64,000 nt of DNA from Bradyrhizobium frederickii (GTDB lineage: Bacteria; Pseudomonadota; Alphaproteobacteria; Rhizobiales; Xanthobacteraceae), in assembly GCF_004570865.1 (NCBI RefSeq), contig NZ_SPQS01000002.1:62001-126000 (forward strand), written 5' to 3'. Made by a program: the position numbers and the translations under genes. This document shows positions 45,561 through 53,955 of this stretch, one piece after another (position 1 is the stretch's first letter; each line of letters starts with the position of its first letter). The notes under the pieces were generated by a model. The model was not told where the DNA came from, did no database searches, and saw nothing but the letters and a program-made list of their open reading frames with translations.

Positions 45561-47372
45561 ATGGCATACGAAACGGACGTGCTCATCATCGGCGCCGGCC
45601 CCACGGGCTCGACGACCGCCCTGGCGCTCGCCAATTGCGGCGTTCGCAGCCACATCGTATCGCGCGGCAACTGGATGGCCGACAGTCCGCGCGCCCACAT
45701 CACGAACCAGCGCGCCAACGAAGTCTTCCGCGATCTCGGGATCGCGGAAGACGTGGCCCGGTACGCGAGCCCCTGGGAGCTCATGGGCGACACGACCTTC
45801 ACAACCAGCCTGGCCGGCTCCGAGCTGATCCGGATGCGGACGTGGGGGACCGGCGACGATCGCCGCGGCGACTATCTGCGCGCAAGCCCCTGCGGCATGG
45901 TCGACATCATCCAACCGCTGCTCGAGCCAATTCTGTTCCAGAAGGCGGCCGAGAAGGGCGCGACCTTCGCGTTCAATACCGAGTACGTCCGGCATGAGCA
46001 GGATGCGGACGGTGTGACGGCCACGCTGCGCGATCGGCTCGACGGGCGAGAGTTCACCGTCCGCGCGCGGTACATGGTCGGCGCGGACGGCGCGCGCTCG
46101 ATGGTGGTGGACCATCTGGGACTGCCGATCGAAGGCCAGATGGCGCGCGCAGGCACCGTCTACACCGTCTTCAACTGTGACCTGACCAGATACAGCAAAC
46201 ATCGGCCGAGCATCCTGAACTGGATCGTGACGCCGGATGCGAGCTTCGGCGAGATCGGAATGGGCCTGCTGCGGGCCGTGCATCCGTGGACCCAGTGGAT
46301 CGCCGGTTGGGGTTTCGACATCAGCAAAGGCGAGCCGGACTTATCTCCGGAAGCGATCATTCCGAAGATAAAGGTTCTGATCGGCGACCCGTCCGTCGAC
46401 ATCGACATCGTGCGCACATCGATCTGGTACGTGAACCAGGCCTACGTGACCCAGTATTCGAAGGGCAGGGTGCACTGCGGCGGCGATGCGGTCCACCGGC
46501 ACCCGCCGTCGAGCGGATTGGGAAACAACACCTGCGTCCAGGACGCCCATAACCTCGGTTGGAAGCTCGCCTACTCGGTGAAAGGGTGGGCCGGTCCGAA
46601 GCTGCTGGAAAGCTACTCGCAGGAGCGGGTGCCTGTCGGAAAGCAGATCGTGTTGCGGGCGAACCAATCTCGGCTCGATTACGCCCCGCTGAACGCATGC
46701 TTCAGGGTGCCAGGCGCGGAGAATCCGGTTGCTGCCGGCATCGCTCGCTTTCGGGATCCGGGTCCAGATGGCGTAGCCGCCCGGAAGGCGGCGCAGGCGG
46801 CGCTGGACCTGAAGCAAACGGAGTTCAATGCCCAGGGCACCGAGATGAACCAGCGGTACGAATCCTCGGCCGTAATTCCTGACGTCGATGCCAAGCCGGA
46901 GGAGTGGCGGCGAGATCGCGGCCTCTACAATCAACCGACGTCGCGCCCGGGTGCCAAGATCCCGCATGCATGGCTGGTCGACCGTGATGGCTTGCGCGTG
47001 TCGACGCTCGACGTGACCGGAAAGGGCCTGTTCACCGTCGTGACCGGCCTCGCCGGCGGGGTGTGGAAGGAAGCGGCGCTGCGCCTCGATCTGCCATTCC
47101 TCCGCGTCGTGGTGACGGGCTCGCCAAATACGCAGGACCTCTATTGCGAGTGGCAGCGCATTCGCGAGATCGAGGAGGCCGGAGTTTTGCTTGTTCGCCC
47201 GGATGGCGTGGTCGCCTGGCGCGACGTGGAGGGGACGTCCGACGCAAGCGTGGCTCTCGACCGGCTCAGCGCAGCCATCCGGAAGGTCCTCGATCTTCCG
47301 GACCTCTCGGCCATCCCGCGCGAGAAACCATCCTCTCCGTCGAAGCCCAGCGGCACGCCGCTTTTCGTCTGA
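45561..47372 (+). CDS. FAD-dependent aromatic hydroxylase (TfdB/MhpA-like)
   Basis: This 603-residue single-component flavin monooxygenase has TDVLIIGAGPTGSTTALALA at the N-terminus, ARYMVGADGARSMVVDHLGL in the middle, and the GGDAVHRHPPSSGLGNNTCV motif near residue 310, the typical order for phenol-type hydroxylases. A C-terminal thioredoxin-like domain of about 150 residues follows. The sequence looks closer to 2,4-dichlorophenol 6-monooxygenase (TfdB) than to MhpA in the region after NQRANEVFRDLG. It probably makes the catechol that the preceding dioxygenase cleaves. Confidence 0.88.
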   Translation: MAYETDVLIIGAGPTGSTTALALANCGVRSHIVSRGNWMADSPRAHITNQRANEVFRDLGIAEDVARYASPWELMGDTTFTTSLAGSELIRMRTWGTGDDRRGDYLRASPCGMVDIIQPLLEPILFQKAAEKGATFAFNTEYVRHEQDADGVTATLRDRLDGREFTVRARYMVGADGARSMVVDHLGLPIEGQMARAGTVYTVFNCDLTRYSKHRPSILNWIVTPDASFGEIGMGLLRAVHPWTQWIAGWGFDISKGEPDLSPEAIIPKIKVLIGDPSVDIDIVRTSIWYVNQAYVTQYSKGRVHCGGDAVHRHPPSSGLGNNTCVQDAHNLGWKLAYSVKGWAGPKLLESYSQERVPVGKQIVLRANQSRLDYAPLNACFRVPGAENPVAAGIARFRDPGPDGVAARKAAQAALDLKQTEFNAQGTEMNQRYESSAVIPDVDAKPEEWRRDRGLYNQPTSRPGAKIPHAWLVDRDGLRVSTLDVTGKGLFTVVTGLAGGVWKEAALRLDLPFLRVVVTGSPNTQDLYCEWQRIREIEEAGVLLVRPDGVVAWRDVEGTSDASVALDRLSAAIRKVLDLPDLSAIPREKPSSPSKPSGTPLFV

Positions 47373-47396
47373 TACGACAACGAACGAGATTCAGCT

Positions 47397-48278
47397 ATGA
47401 GCGACAAAAGACCAGAGAATTTTTCCAGCGTCTGGGCCGATCTAAGGGGCGTTTCCTTCAAACAGCACTACATCGACGCCGGCGGAATCCGGACCCGCTG
47501 TATCGAGTCGGGCGATCCGTCCAAGCCGCTTGTCCTCGCGCTGCACGGCGTCGGCGGCCATGCCGAGGCATACTCAAGAAACTTCGGTCCGCACGCCGAT
47601 CACTTCTGGTTCGTAGCCATCGACATGCTGGGCCACGGTTGGACCGACAAGCCGGTGCTCGACTACCAGGTCAAGGACTACGCCAATCACGTCCTTGCCG
47701 TCCTCAAGACGCTCGGCAGGGACAAGGCAATGATCAGCGGTGAATCGTTGGGCGGTTGGGTTGCGACCTATCTGGCCGTGCATCATCCCGCTGCGGTCGA
47801 GAAGCTTGTCCTCAACACCGCCGGCGGCTGGACGGCGCACCCCCAGGTGATGGAGCGGTTGAAAAGGCTATCCAATGAGGCCGCGTCAGACCCCTCCTGG
47901 GAGCGGATCAAGGCGCGTCTCGAATTCCTGATGTGCGACAAGAGCATGGTTTCGGACGATCTTATCGAGACCCGCCGCGCGATCTACGCGCAGCCCGGAT
48001 TCGGCGACACGATGAAGCGGATCATGTGCCTGCAGGAGATGGAAATCCGCCGGCCCAACATGATCACCGCCGACCAATACCGGTCGATCAAGGCGCCAAC
48101 GATGGTCGTATGGACCTCGCACGATCCGACCGCGACGCCCGAGGAGGGGAAGCAGATCGCAGACATGATTCCGGGCTCGAAATTCGTGGTCATGAACCGC
48201 TGCGGCCACTGGCCCCAGTTCGAGGACGCCGAGCAGTTCAATCGGCTCCACATCGAATTCCTCCGGACCGGCAATTAA
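47397..48278 (+). CDS. Alpha/beta hydrolase of meta-cleavage pathway (MhpC-like)
   Basis: The 293-residue hydrolase splits the C-C bond of the ring-cleavage product. The oxyanion motif LALHGVGGHAEAY, nucleophile motif SGESLGGWVATY, acid in VVWTSHDPTATPEEG and catalytic His in NRCGHWPQFEDAEQF are all visible in order. It lies 24 bases after the hydroxylase and 11 bases before the hydratase gene. MhpC-like function is inferred from motif set and operon position. Confidence 0.9.
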   Translation: MSDKRPENFSSVWADLRGVSFKQHYIDAGGIRTRCIESGDPSKPLVLALHGVGGHAEAYSRNFGPHADHFWFVAIDMLGHGWTDKPVLDYQVKDYANHVLAVLKTLGRDKAMISGESLGGWVATYLAVHHPAAVEKLVLNTAGGWTAHPQVMERLKRLSNEAASDPSWERIKARLEFLMCDKSMVSDDLIETRRAIYAQPGFGDTMKRIMCLQEMEIRRPNMITADQYRSIKAPTMVVWTSHDPTATPEEGKQIADMIPGSKFVVMNRCGHWPQFEDAEQFNRLHIEFLRTGN

Positions 48279-48289
48279 GGATCGTTTAG

Positions 48290-49072
48290 ATGAACCAGCA
48301 AGCCAAGCACAGCGAACTCGCCGCTCAGATCCGCGCCGCTTACGCCGGTACTCCGATCGCGCCGATCCGGCCGCAGTTGGCGGACCTCGACGTCGATGGG
48401 GCCTATGCCATCCAGCAGGAGAACACCGCGCACTGGGAGAAGGAAGGTCGGCGCGTAGTCGGAAGCAAGATCGGGCTGACATCGCGAGTGGTGCAGAAGC
48501 AGCTCGGGGTCGATCGTCCCGACTTCGGAGTTCTCTTCGCTGACATGATCGTAGGCGAGGACGAGCCTGTCGCTGCGGGGCGTGTTCTTCAGCCGAAGAT
48601 CGAGGCGGAAGTGGCTTTCCTTCTTGATCGGGACGTCGAGGTCGAGGTGCCCACGGTGGCCGACGTGCTGCGCGCGGTGGCCTACGCGATGCCCGCCCTC
48701 GAGATCGTCGGCAGCCGCATCACCAATTGGGACATCGGCATCGTCGATACCGTCGCCGACAACGCGTCGTCGGGTCTCTTCGTCCTCGGAGGGCCTGTGC
48801 GTCGGCTTGATGGCTTGGATCTCCGTGCCCTCCAGATGCAGATGACGAGGAAGGACGAGGTCGTCTCGAAGGGGACCGGCGCGTCCTGTCTCGGCAATCC
48901 GCTCAACGCGATGGCCTGGCTTGCCGGCGAACTGGCCCGCCGCAAGCGACCGCTGCGCGCCGGCGACGTCGTGCTCTCCGGAGCGCTCGGCCCGATGGTC
49001 GCGGTGAACCCGGGCGACGCGTTCGAGGCCAACATCGCGGGGCTTGGCACCGTCTCGGCGCGGTTCGCTTAA
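48290..49072 (+). CDS. 2-keto-4-pentenoate hydratase, MhpD-like
   Basis: The 260-residue protein belongs to the hydratase family that adds water to 2-hydroxypenta-2,4-dienoate. GSKIGLTSRVVQKQLGVDRP, LQPKIEAEVAFLLDRDVEVE and LEIVGSRITNWDIGIVDTVA are typical, with acidic metal ligands in the second segment. The expected next steps (MhpE aldolase and MhpF dehydrogenase) are not encoded in this operon; an FAH-family enzyme follows instead. Confidence 0.9.
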   Translation: MNQQAKHSELAAQIRAAYAGTPIAPIRPQLADLDVDGAYAIQQENTAHWEKEGRRVVGSKIGLTSRVVQKQLGVDRPDFGVLFADMIVGEDEPVAAGRVLQPKIEAEVAFLLDRDVEVEVPTVADVLRAVAYAMPALEIVGSRITNWDIGIVDTVADNASSGLFVLGGPVRRLDGLDLRALQMQMTRKDEVVSKGTGASCLGNPLNAMAWLAGELARRKRPLRAGDVVLSGALGPMVAVNPGDAFEANIAGLGTVSARFA

Positions 49073-49093
49073 CCACATCCGAAGGAACACCAG

Positions 49094-49975
49094 ATGAAGC
49101 TCGCCAGATTCGGCAATCCAGGCGCCGAAAAGCCGGGGCTCGTCGACGATCAGGGCCGCCTGCGCGACCTGTCGAATGTCATCGCCGACCTCATCCCCGC
49201 CAACCTGTCGCGTACAGCGCTACAGAAGATCGCTGCGATCGCTCCATCCACGCTTCCGCTCGTCGCCGGCGAGCCGCGCTTTGGCGTGCCGATCGCAGGC
49301 GTCGGCAAATTCATCGCGATCGGTCTGAACTATGCCGATCATGCCGCGGAGGCGAATCTTCCACTGCCGTCCGAGCCGATCGTCTTTCAGAAGGCGATCA
49401 CCTCTCTCAGCGGACCGAACGACGATGTCGTTCTACCGAAAGGTTCGAACAAGTCGGACTGGGAAGTGGAACTAGGGATCGTCATTGGCACCCGAGCTTC
49501 CTACGTTGAGCGCGCAGACGCGCTCGCCCACGTCGCCGGCTACTGTATCGTGAACGACGTGAGCGAGCGCGAGTACCAGATGGAACGCGGCGGCACGTGG
49601 GACAAGGGCAAGGGCTGCGACACCTTTGGTCCTGTCGGACCGTGGTTGGTAACGACGGACGACGTGCCTGACCCGCAGGCGCTCGACGTCTGGCTCGACG
49701 TCAACGGACAACGCATGCAGGCGGGTAACACCCGGACCATGATCTTCGATTGTGCCGAGATCGTCAGCTACGTCAGCCGCTTCATGACGCTGATGCCAGG
49801 CGACATCATTGCGACCGGCACGCCGCCCGGCGTGGGAATGGGCAAGAAGCCCGCTGCGATCTATCTCAAGCCGGGCGACGTCATGACGCTCGGCATCGAG
49901 GGGGGCTCGGAACGCAACGCCAGCAAACCCGTGAGTGGTCGCCAGCTGCGGGGCCGCGGTCGTGACCGTCTATAG
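49094..49975 (+). CDS. Fumarylacetoacetate hydrolase-family protein, C-terminus probably frameshifted
   Basis: Members of this family hydrolyse or decarboxylate acylpyruvates. The 293-residue frame shows GLNYADHAAEANLPLPSEPI, the metal-site KSDWEVELGIVIG, NDVSEREYQMERGGTWDKGK and TGTPPGVGMGKKP. After LGIEGG the frame reads SERNASKPVSGRQ, unlike the family. An alternative frame starting in the run of six G at about 49897-49902 reads GLGTQRQQTREWS and stops at 49965, overlapping the next gene start (GTGA). I infer a small indel in this G-run, real or sequencing error. Confidence 0.85.
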   Translation: MKLARFGNPGAEKPGLVDDQGRLRDLSNVIADLIPANLSRTALQKIAAIAPSTLPLVAGEPRFGVPIAGVGKFIAIGLNYADHAAEANLPLPSEPIVFQKAITSLSGPNDDVVLPKGSNKSDWEVELGIVIGTRASYVERADALAHVAGYCIVNDVSEREYQMERGGTWDKGKGCDTFGPVGPWLVTTDDVPDPQALDVWLDVNGQRMQAGNTRTMIFDCAEIVSYVSRFMTLMPGDIIATGTPPGVGMGKKPAAIYLKPGDVMTLGIEGGSERNASKPVSGRQLRGRGRDRL

Positions 49976-50714
49976 GCGAAGGTTCGAAGGACGAACCGCC
50001 GTCGTCACGGGCGCGGCATCCGGCATCGGCCGCGACGTGGCGCGTCGCCTGGCAGCCGAAGGCGCCCGGGTCTCCATGTGGGACTTGAACGCCTCTGTCC
50101 TCGCCGCCGCAGCGGCGGAGGCCGGTGGGGCGTGCACGCAGTCGGTCGACGTGGCGGAGGAAGACGCAGTCGATGCGGCCATGCGGCGGAGCATCGACGA
50201 TCTGGGCGGCCGGCTCGACATTCTGGTGGCGAGCGCCGGCATCACCGGGCCGAACGGAGCCGTGAAGGACTGCGCCGGCAGCGATTGGCGCAAGGTTTTC
50301 GACGTCAATGTCAACGGAGCTTTCTACTGCAACCGCGCCGCTGTCCGCGCGATGGAGAAGGGAGGCTACGGTCGCATCGTCAACGTCGCCTCGGTCGCGG
50401 GCAAGGAAGGTAACCCGAACGCTTCGGCCTACAGCGCGTCCAAGGCCGCCGTGATCGCGCTCACCAAATCGCTGGGCAAGGAAACGGCCACGACCGGTAT
50501 CCGCGTCAACTGCATCACGCCGGCGGCGATCAAGACGCCCCTGTTCGATCAGATGACGGCCGAGCACATCGAATTCATGCTGTCGAAGATTCCGATCGGC
50601 AGGTTCGGAGCGATCGACGAAGCGACGTCGCTCGTCTGCTGGTTGGCGAGCGAGGAGTGCTCGTTCAGCACGGGGGCGGTGTTCGATTTATCCGGGGGGA
50701 GAGCAACGTATTAG
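49962..50714 (+). CDS. Short-chain dehydrogenase/reductase
   Basis: The 250-residue SDR has the cofactor motif VVTGAASGIGRDVARRL and the catalytic Ser and Tyr-x3-Lys in NVASVAGKEGNPNASAYSAS. The acidic MWDLNAS after strand two favours NAD over NADP. GTG 49962 was chosen because it forms a GTGA overlap with the FAH gene in the likely native frame; a GTG at 49935 is the alternative. It probably oxidises an alcohol intermediate of the meta pathway. Substrate unknown. Confidence 0.85.
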   Translation: MTVYRRRFEGRTAVVTGAASGIGRDVARRLAAEGARVSMWDLNASVLAAAAAEAGGACTQSVDVAEEDAVDAAMRRSIDDLGGRLDILVASAGITGPNGAVKDCAGSDWRKVFDVNVNGAFYCNRAAVRAMEKGGYGRIVNVASVAGKEGNPNASAYSASKAAVIALTKSLGKETATTGIRVNCITPAAIKTPLFDQMTAEHIEFMLSKIPIGRFGAIDEATSLVCWLASEECSFSTGAVFDLSGGRATY

Positions 50715-50813
50715 CGCCCATCGTTATTGCGAGCGTCGAAAAACGAACATTCGTCCTAAACGGGCCAGAGAAGCGAGCTCGTGGGCAAGATTCAATGAGA
50801 GAGGGGGAAGATC

Positions 50814-50930
50814 ATGCGTAGGATAGGAAGACGGGGCTTTCTGGCGGGAGCGCCCGCCTGGCGCAATCCGGGTACGAAGCCCGCGACACTGATTTTCATT
50901 CCGATCGGCCCACGACGCGAGAATGCGTGA
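50814..50930 (+). CDS. Small ORF with twin-arginine-like N-terminus
   Basis: This 38-residue frame begins MRRIGRRGFLAGAPAW and has a good purine-rich site (GAGGGGGAAG) upstream. RRGFL resembles the start of a Tat signal peptide. The sequence stops too soon to make a mature domain. It is best read as the truncated start of an exported protein gene, or possibly a real leader peptide. Confidence 0.4.
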   Translation: MRRIGRRGFLAGAPAWRNPGTKPATLIFIPIGPRRENA

Positions 50931-50949
50931 TGGCCGAACATTGGCCATC
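50929..50949. promoter_or_regulatory. Inverted repeat GATGGCC-N7-GGCCATC
   Basis: Seven-base arms lie 33 bases before the thioesterase start. The position suggests an operator or attenuator; no matching regulator is known. Confidence 0.4.
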
Positions 50950-50982
50950 GAAAGGCGGCACAGCTAATCTGGGATAGACTGA

Positions 50983-51408
50983 ATGGACGGGAGTGGGTTC
51001 TTTGCGAAGATTGTGAGAGGAGAGCTTCCTCAAGCGCCGATCGCGACGCTGCTGGGGTGGAAGTTCGTTGATTTCGACGCCGAGCAGCAAGTGATCAAGG
51101 TCGAGATGCAGGCTCGGCCGGAGTTCATGAATCCGGCTGGGCTCATCCATGGCGGCATGTTGGCCGCGATGCTGGATGAGACGCTGTCGCCCGCTCTGGC
51201 TGCGACCCTCGGGCCCGGTGAATTCGCCCCGACGCTCGAGATCAAGGTCAACTTCATCTCGCCGGCGAAAGTCGGCCGAATCTTCGGCACCGGTCGTGTC
51301 TTGAGTCGGGGGCGCTCGATCTGCTTCTTGGAAGGCCAACTCCACGACGAACAGGCCACTCTGCTTGTGACCGGCTCGGCGACTTCGAAGATCGGCCGCA
51401 GTCGCTGA
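50983..51408 (+). CDS. PaaI-family hotdog thioesterase
   Basis: This 141-residue hotdog protein resembles PaaI thioesterases, which free CoA from dead-end aromatic thioesters. ARPEFMNPAGLIHGGMLAAM is the diagnostic motif, with the Asp in MLDETLSPALAATLG nearby. EIKVNFISPAKVGRIFGTGR completes the fold. It follows the meta-cleavage operon, separated by the truncated Tat ORF and an inverted repeat, so its link to the pathway is likely but not certain. Confidence 0.88.
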   Translation: MDGSGFFAKIVRGELPQAPIATLLGWKFVDFDAEQQVIKVEMQARPEFMNPAGLIHGGMLAAMLDETLSPALAATLGPGEFAPTLEIKVNFISPAKVGRIFGTGRVLSRGRSICFLEGQLHDEQATLLVTGSATSKIGRSR

Positions 51409-51497
51409 GAGATTGCGGCGTAGCGCACGGGTCAACAGTCATCGCCTCTAGCCGGCGCAAGTCGAAAGCGCAACTAGCGTGGAGGTGTGCAAGACAG

Positions 51498-51740
51498 GCC
51501 CCTTCTGATTCGACTGAGGCGCTCGACGTGGCTGGCATCGCAGCCCTGGTCGGGCACGCGAAAGGCTCGGTGACGAGCAGATACATTCACATGCTTGACA
51601 CGACGCTCGTCATGGCCGCGGACACGATCTCCGGCTACATCCAAGGGCTCCTCGATGGCATCGAGTTCAAGCAGACTGCCTACTCGTTGGATCGCGATAC
51701 GCGAAAGGCCTCCCGATCGGACGTCCTCCATTTTGCCTAG
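51498..51740 (+). pseudogene. C-terminal remnant of a second tyrosine recombinase
   Basis: The frame reads TEALDVAGIAALVGHAKGSV and SRYIHMLDTTLVMAADTISG, the end of a phage-type integrase with the GH motif and Tyr region. The Arg box and all upstream domains are missing, and the 5' part runs into unrelated sequence. It is unlike the intact integrase at 23057. It shows that another mobile element was once here. Confidence 0.8.
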
Positions 51741-51758
51741 CCGGGGTCTCTTGCTAAG

Positions 51759-52499
51759 ATGACCATTCGGCAGATCGGCGAAGAGGGGGCGGTTCGGTTG
51801 ATATCCAAGGGGGGCGATAAAACCAATTTCGAGAACTCGATACGCGCGGTCGAGCGGGAGACGCTGAATGACCGGGTCTACCGCGAGCTACGGACGATGA
51901 TCATGTCGGGCGGCTTCGTTCCTGGAGCCGAGATGAAGCTTCGGACCTTGGCGCAAAGCCTGCACGTCAGCCTCATGCCGGTTCGCGATGCCATCGGCCG
52001 CTTGGTGGTCGAGCGCGCGCTGAAGATGCTGCCCAATCACAGGGTGATCGTGCCCGAAATAACGATCGACGAATTCCTGGAGATCCGCCGCGTGCGTATT
52101 CTCTTGGAAGGCGAGGCAGCCGCGCTCGCCTGCGCGCACATCGGCACCGATGGCATTGCCGAGCTCAAGCGACTCCATGAGAAGATCAAGTCGCTGGGCA
52201 CGAACAAGCAGCGGCAGTTTTGGGCGCTTAATCAGGAATTCCACTTCACCATCTATGAAGCGGCCAAGAGCCCGTTGTTGCTCTCGATGATCGAGTCGCT
52301 CTGGCTTCAAATCGGGCCTGTATTCAACCAAATCCCGATCAATCTCACATCGGAAGGTGCCCGAGGGCACCAACGCATCATCACGGCCCTGAGCTCCGGC
52401 GATGCCAAAGCGGCGCGGGCCGCGCTCACCGAGGATCTCATGAAGGGTGGAGATCGCGTCATCGCTACCCTCATTCAGGACAAGCAGCCGGCGGGCTGA
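51759..52499 (+). CDS. GntR-family regulator (FCD subfamily)
   Basis: The 246-residue protein carries an N-terminal GntR winged helix, RETLNDRVYRELRTMIMSGG then LRTLAQSLHVSLMPVRDAIG. The C-terminal FCD helical domain shows FLEIRRVRILLEGEAAALAC and LNQEFHFTIYEAAKSPLLLS, with likely metal or ligand histidines. It is transcribed toward the second binding-protein cluster, and a palindrome at 52611 lies between them. It likely controls that cluster. Confidence 0.88.
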   Translation: MTIRQIGEEGAVRLISKGGDKTNFENSIRAVERETLNDRVYRELRTMIMSGGFVPGAEMKLRTLAQSLHVSLMPVRDAIGRLVVERALKMLPNHRVIVPEITIDEFLEIRRVRILLEGEAAALACAHIGTDGIAELKRLHEKIKSLGTNKQRQFWALNQEFHFTIYEAAKSPLLLSMIESLWLQIGPVFNQIPINLTSEGARGHQRIITALSSGDAKAARAALTEDLMKGGDRVIATLIQDKQPAG

Positions 52500-52527
52500 A
52501 AGCTCTGATCTCACTATGCAGCGAGTG

Positions 52528-52548
52528 CCGGCGTTCGTTGAACGCCGG
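52528..52548. terminator. Perfect stem-loop CCGGCGTTC-GTT-GAACGCCGG after the GntR gene
   Basis: A 9-base perfect stem with a 3-base loop lies 29 bases past the GntR stop. There is no T-run, so it may be a weak or factor-assisted terminator that separates the regulator from the next operon. Confidence 0.6.
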
Positions 52549-52610
52549 AACGGATGCGCGCGGCCGAGCGGCAGAAGCCAACAAATCTTGCGCCGACGGC
52601 TTGTAATGGT

Positions 52611-52633
52611 ATTTGTGATTTGTTATCACAAAT
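52611..52633. promoter_or_regulatory. 23-bp palindrome ATTTGTGAT-TTGTT-ATCACAAAT
   Basis: Perfect nine-base arms lie 54 bases before the second binding-protein gene. The A/T-rich palindrome in a GC-rich genome stands out and looks like an operator. The adjacent GntR regulator is the natural candidate to bind it. Confidence 0.75.
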
Positions 52634-52686
52634 TACAAATGAGCGAAGCCGGACTTCGCCGCTGCCGGTTGAGGGAAGGAAAGTCC

Positions 52687-53895
52687 ATGAGAGCACGTGC
52701 TTTGTTGCTGGGCTCGGCGCTATTTTGCGCGACCGTCGCGTATGCGGACGAGGCCCCCATAAAGATCGGCGTCATGAACGATATGTCCTCGGTCTACGCC
52801 GTTGCCGGCGGGCGCGAGACCGTCGAGGCGGTGCGGATGGCCATCGAAGACACGGGCCCGGTGCTCGGCAAGAAGGTCGAGCTTGTCTTCGCCGACCATC
52901 AGAACAAGCCTGACGTGGGATCGACCATAGCGCGGCGGTGGTACGACGTGGACGGAGTGGACGCGATAGTCGACGTGCCGAATTCGGCGGTGGCCTTCGC
53001 GGTGCAGTCCCTGGCCAAGGACAAGAAGAAGATCTCGCTCTTCGTCGGTGCTCTGAGCTCGGACGTCACTGGCCCGAAGTGCGACGCCTATACGACGCAA
53101 TGGGCCGTTGACACTTATTCGCTCGCAAATGTGATGGGTACAGCAGTGCTCAAGCGAGGCGGCAATCGCTGGTTCTTTCTTGGCGCCGACTACGTCTTCG
53201 GCCGATCGCTCGTTCGCGATACCAGCGCGGTGATCGAGGCGAATGGCGGCAAAGTGCTGGGCGCGGTCTATGCGCCGCTGAACACGGCGGACTTCTCGTC
53301 GTTCTTGCTACAGGCGCAGCCGACCAATCCGAATGTGATCGGGCTTGCGAATTCGTCCGACGACACGGTGAATTCGATCAAGCAGGCCGTCGAGTTCGGT
53401 CTCACGTCCAATGGCGCAACCTTCGCGGCCTATGTGCTGTTTCTCGAGCATGTCCAAAGTATCACGTTGAAGGCGGCGCAGGGCCTGCTCCTGGCAAATC
53501 CGTTCTACTGGGATCTCAATGACGAAACGCGCGCTTGGTCGAAGCGGTTCGAGGAGAAGATCGGCCACCCACCAGACTGGGATCCGGCCATGGCATACAG
53601 CGCCGTCTTCCATTACCTCAAGGCGGTGACGGCTGCCGGCACGCGCGACGCCGACGCGGTTGCGACGAAGATGCGCGAGATTCCCGTCAACGACTTCGCG
53701 ACCAAGGACGGCAAGGTGCGCCTCGATGGGCGGGTGATACGCAACCTCTACCTGTTGCAGGTTAAGAAGCCCGCAGAGTCCAAGAGCAAATGGGACATTT
53801 ACAACGTGGTCACAACTGTGCCGGGAGAGCAGGCGTTTCGTCCGCTTGATCAAGGAGGCTGTCCTTTGGTGAAGGCGGACTCAGGCAAGCAATAA
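52687..53895 (+). CDS. ABC transporter substrate-binding protein, branched-chain type (second orphan)
   Basis: This 402-residue protein has a signal peptide (hydrophobic core then VAYADE) and a type I periplasmic binding fold beginning APIKIGVMNDMSSVYAVAGG. It is clearly paralogous to the protein at 43295; both share KPDxGS, DGVDAxxD, TSDFASFLL-like segments and a C-terminal CPLVK. No permease or ATPase gene is near. ATG 52687 was chosen over long upstream read-through. It begins the second operon and probably binds its substrate. Confidence 0.9.
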   Translation: MRARALLLGSALFCATVAYADEAPIKIGVMNDMSSVYAVAGGRETVEAVRMAIEDTGPVLGKKVELVFADHQNKPDVGSTIARRWYDVDGVDAIVDVPNSAVAFAVQSLAKDKKKISLFVGALSSDVTGPKCDAYTTQWAVDTYSLANVMGTAVLKRGGNRWFFLGADYVFGRSLVRDTSAVIEANGGKVLGAVYAPLNTADFSSFLLQAQPTNPNVIGLANSSDDTVNSIKQAVEFGLTSNGATFAAYVLFLEHVQSITLKAAQGLLLANPFYWDLNDETRAWSKRFEEKIGHPPDWDPAMAYSAVFHYLKAVTAAGTRDADAVATKMREIPVNDFATKDGKVRLDGRVIRNLYLLQVKKPAESKSKWDIYNVVTTVPGEQAFRPLDQGGCPLVKADSGKQ

Positions 53896-53955
53896 AGCGG
53901 TCGACGCGTCTCGAAGCCTCGCGCCGTGTCTCGGGTGAGGGGACCAAGAACTGGA

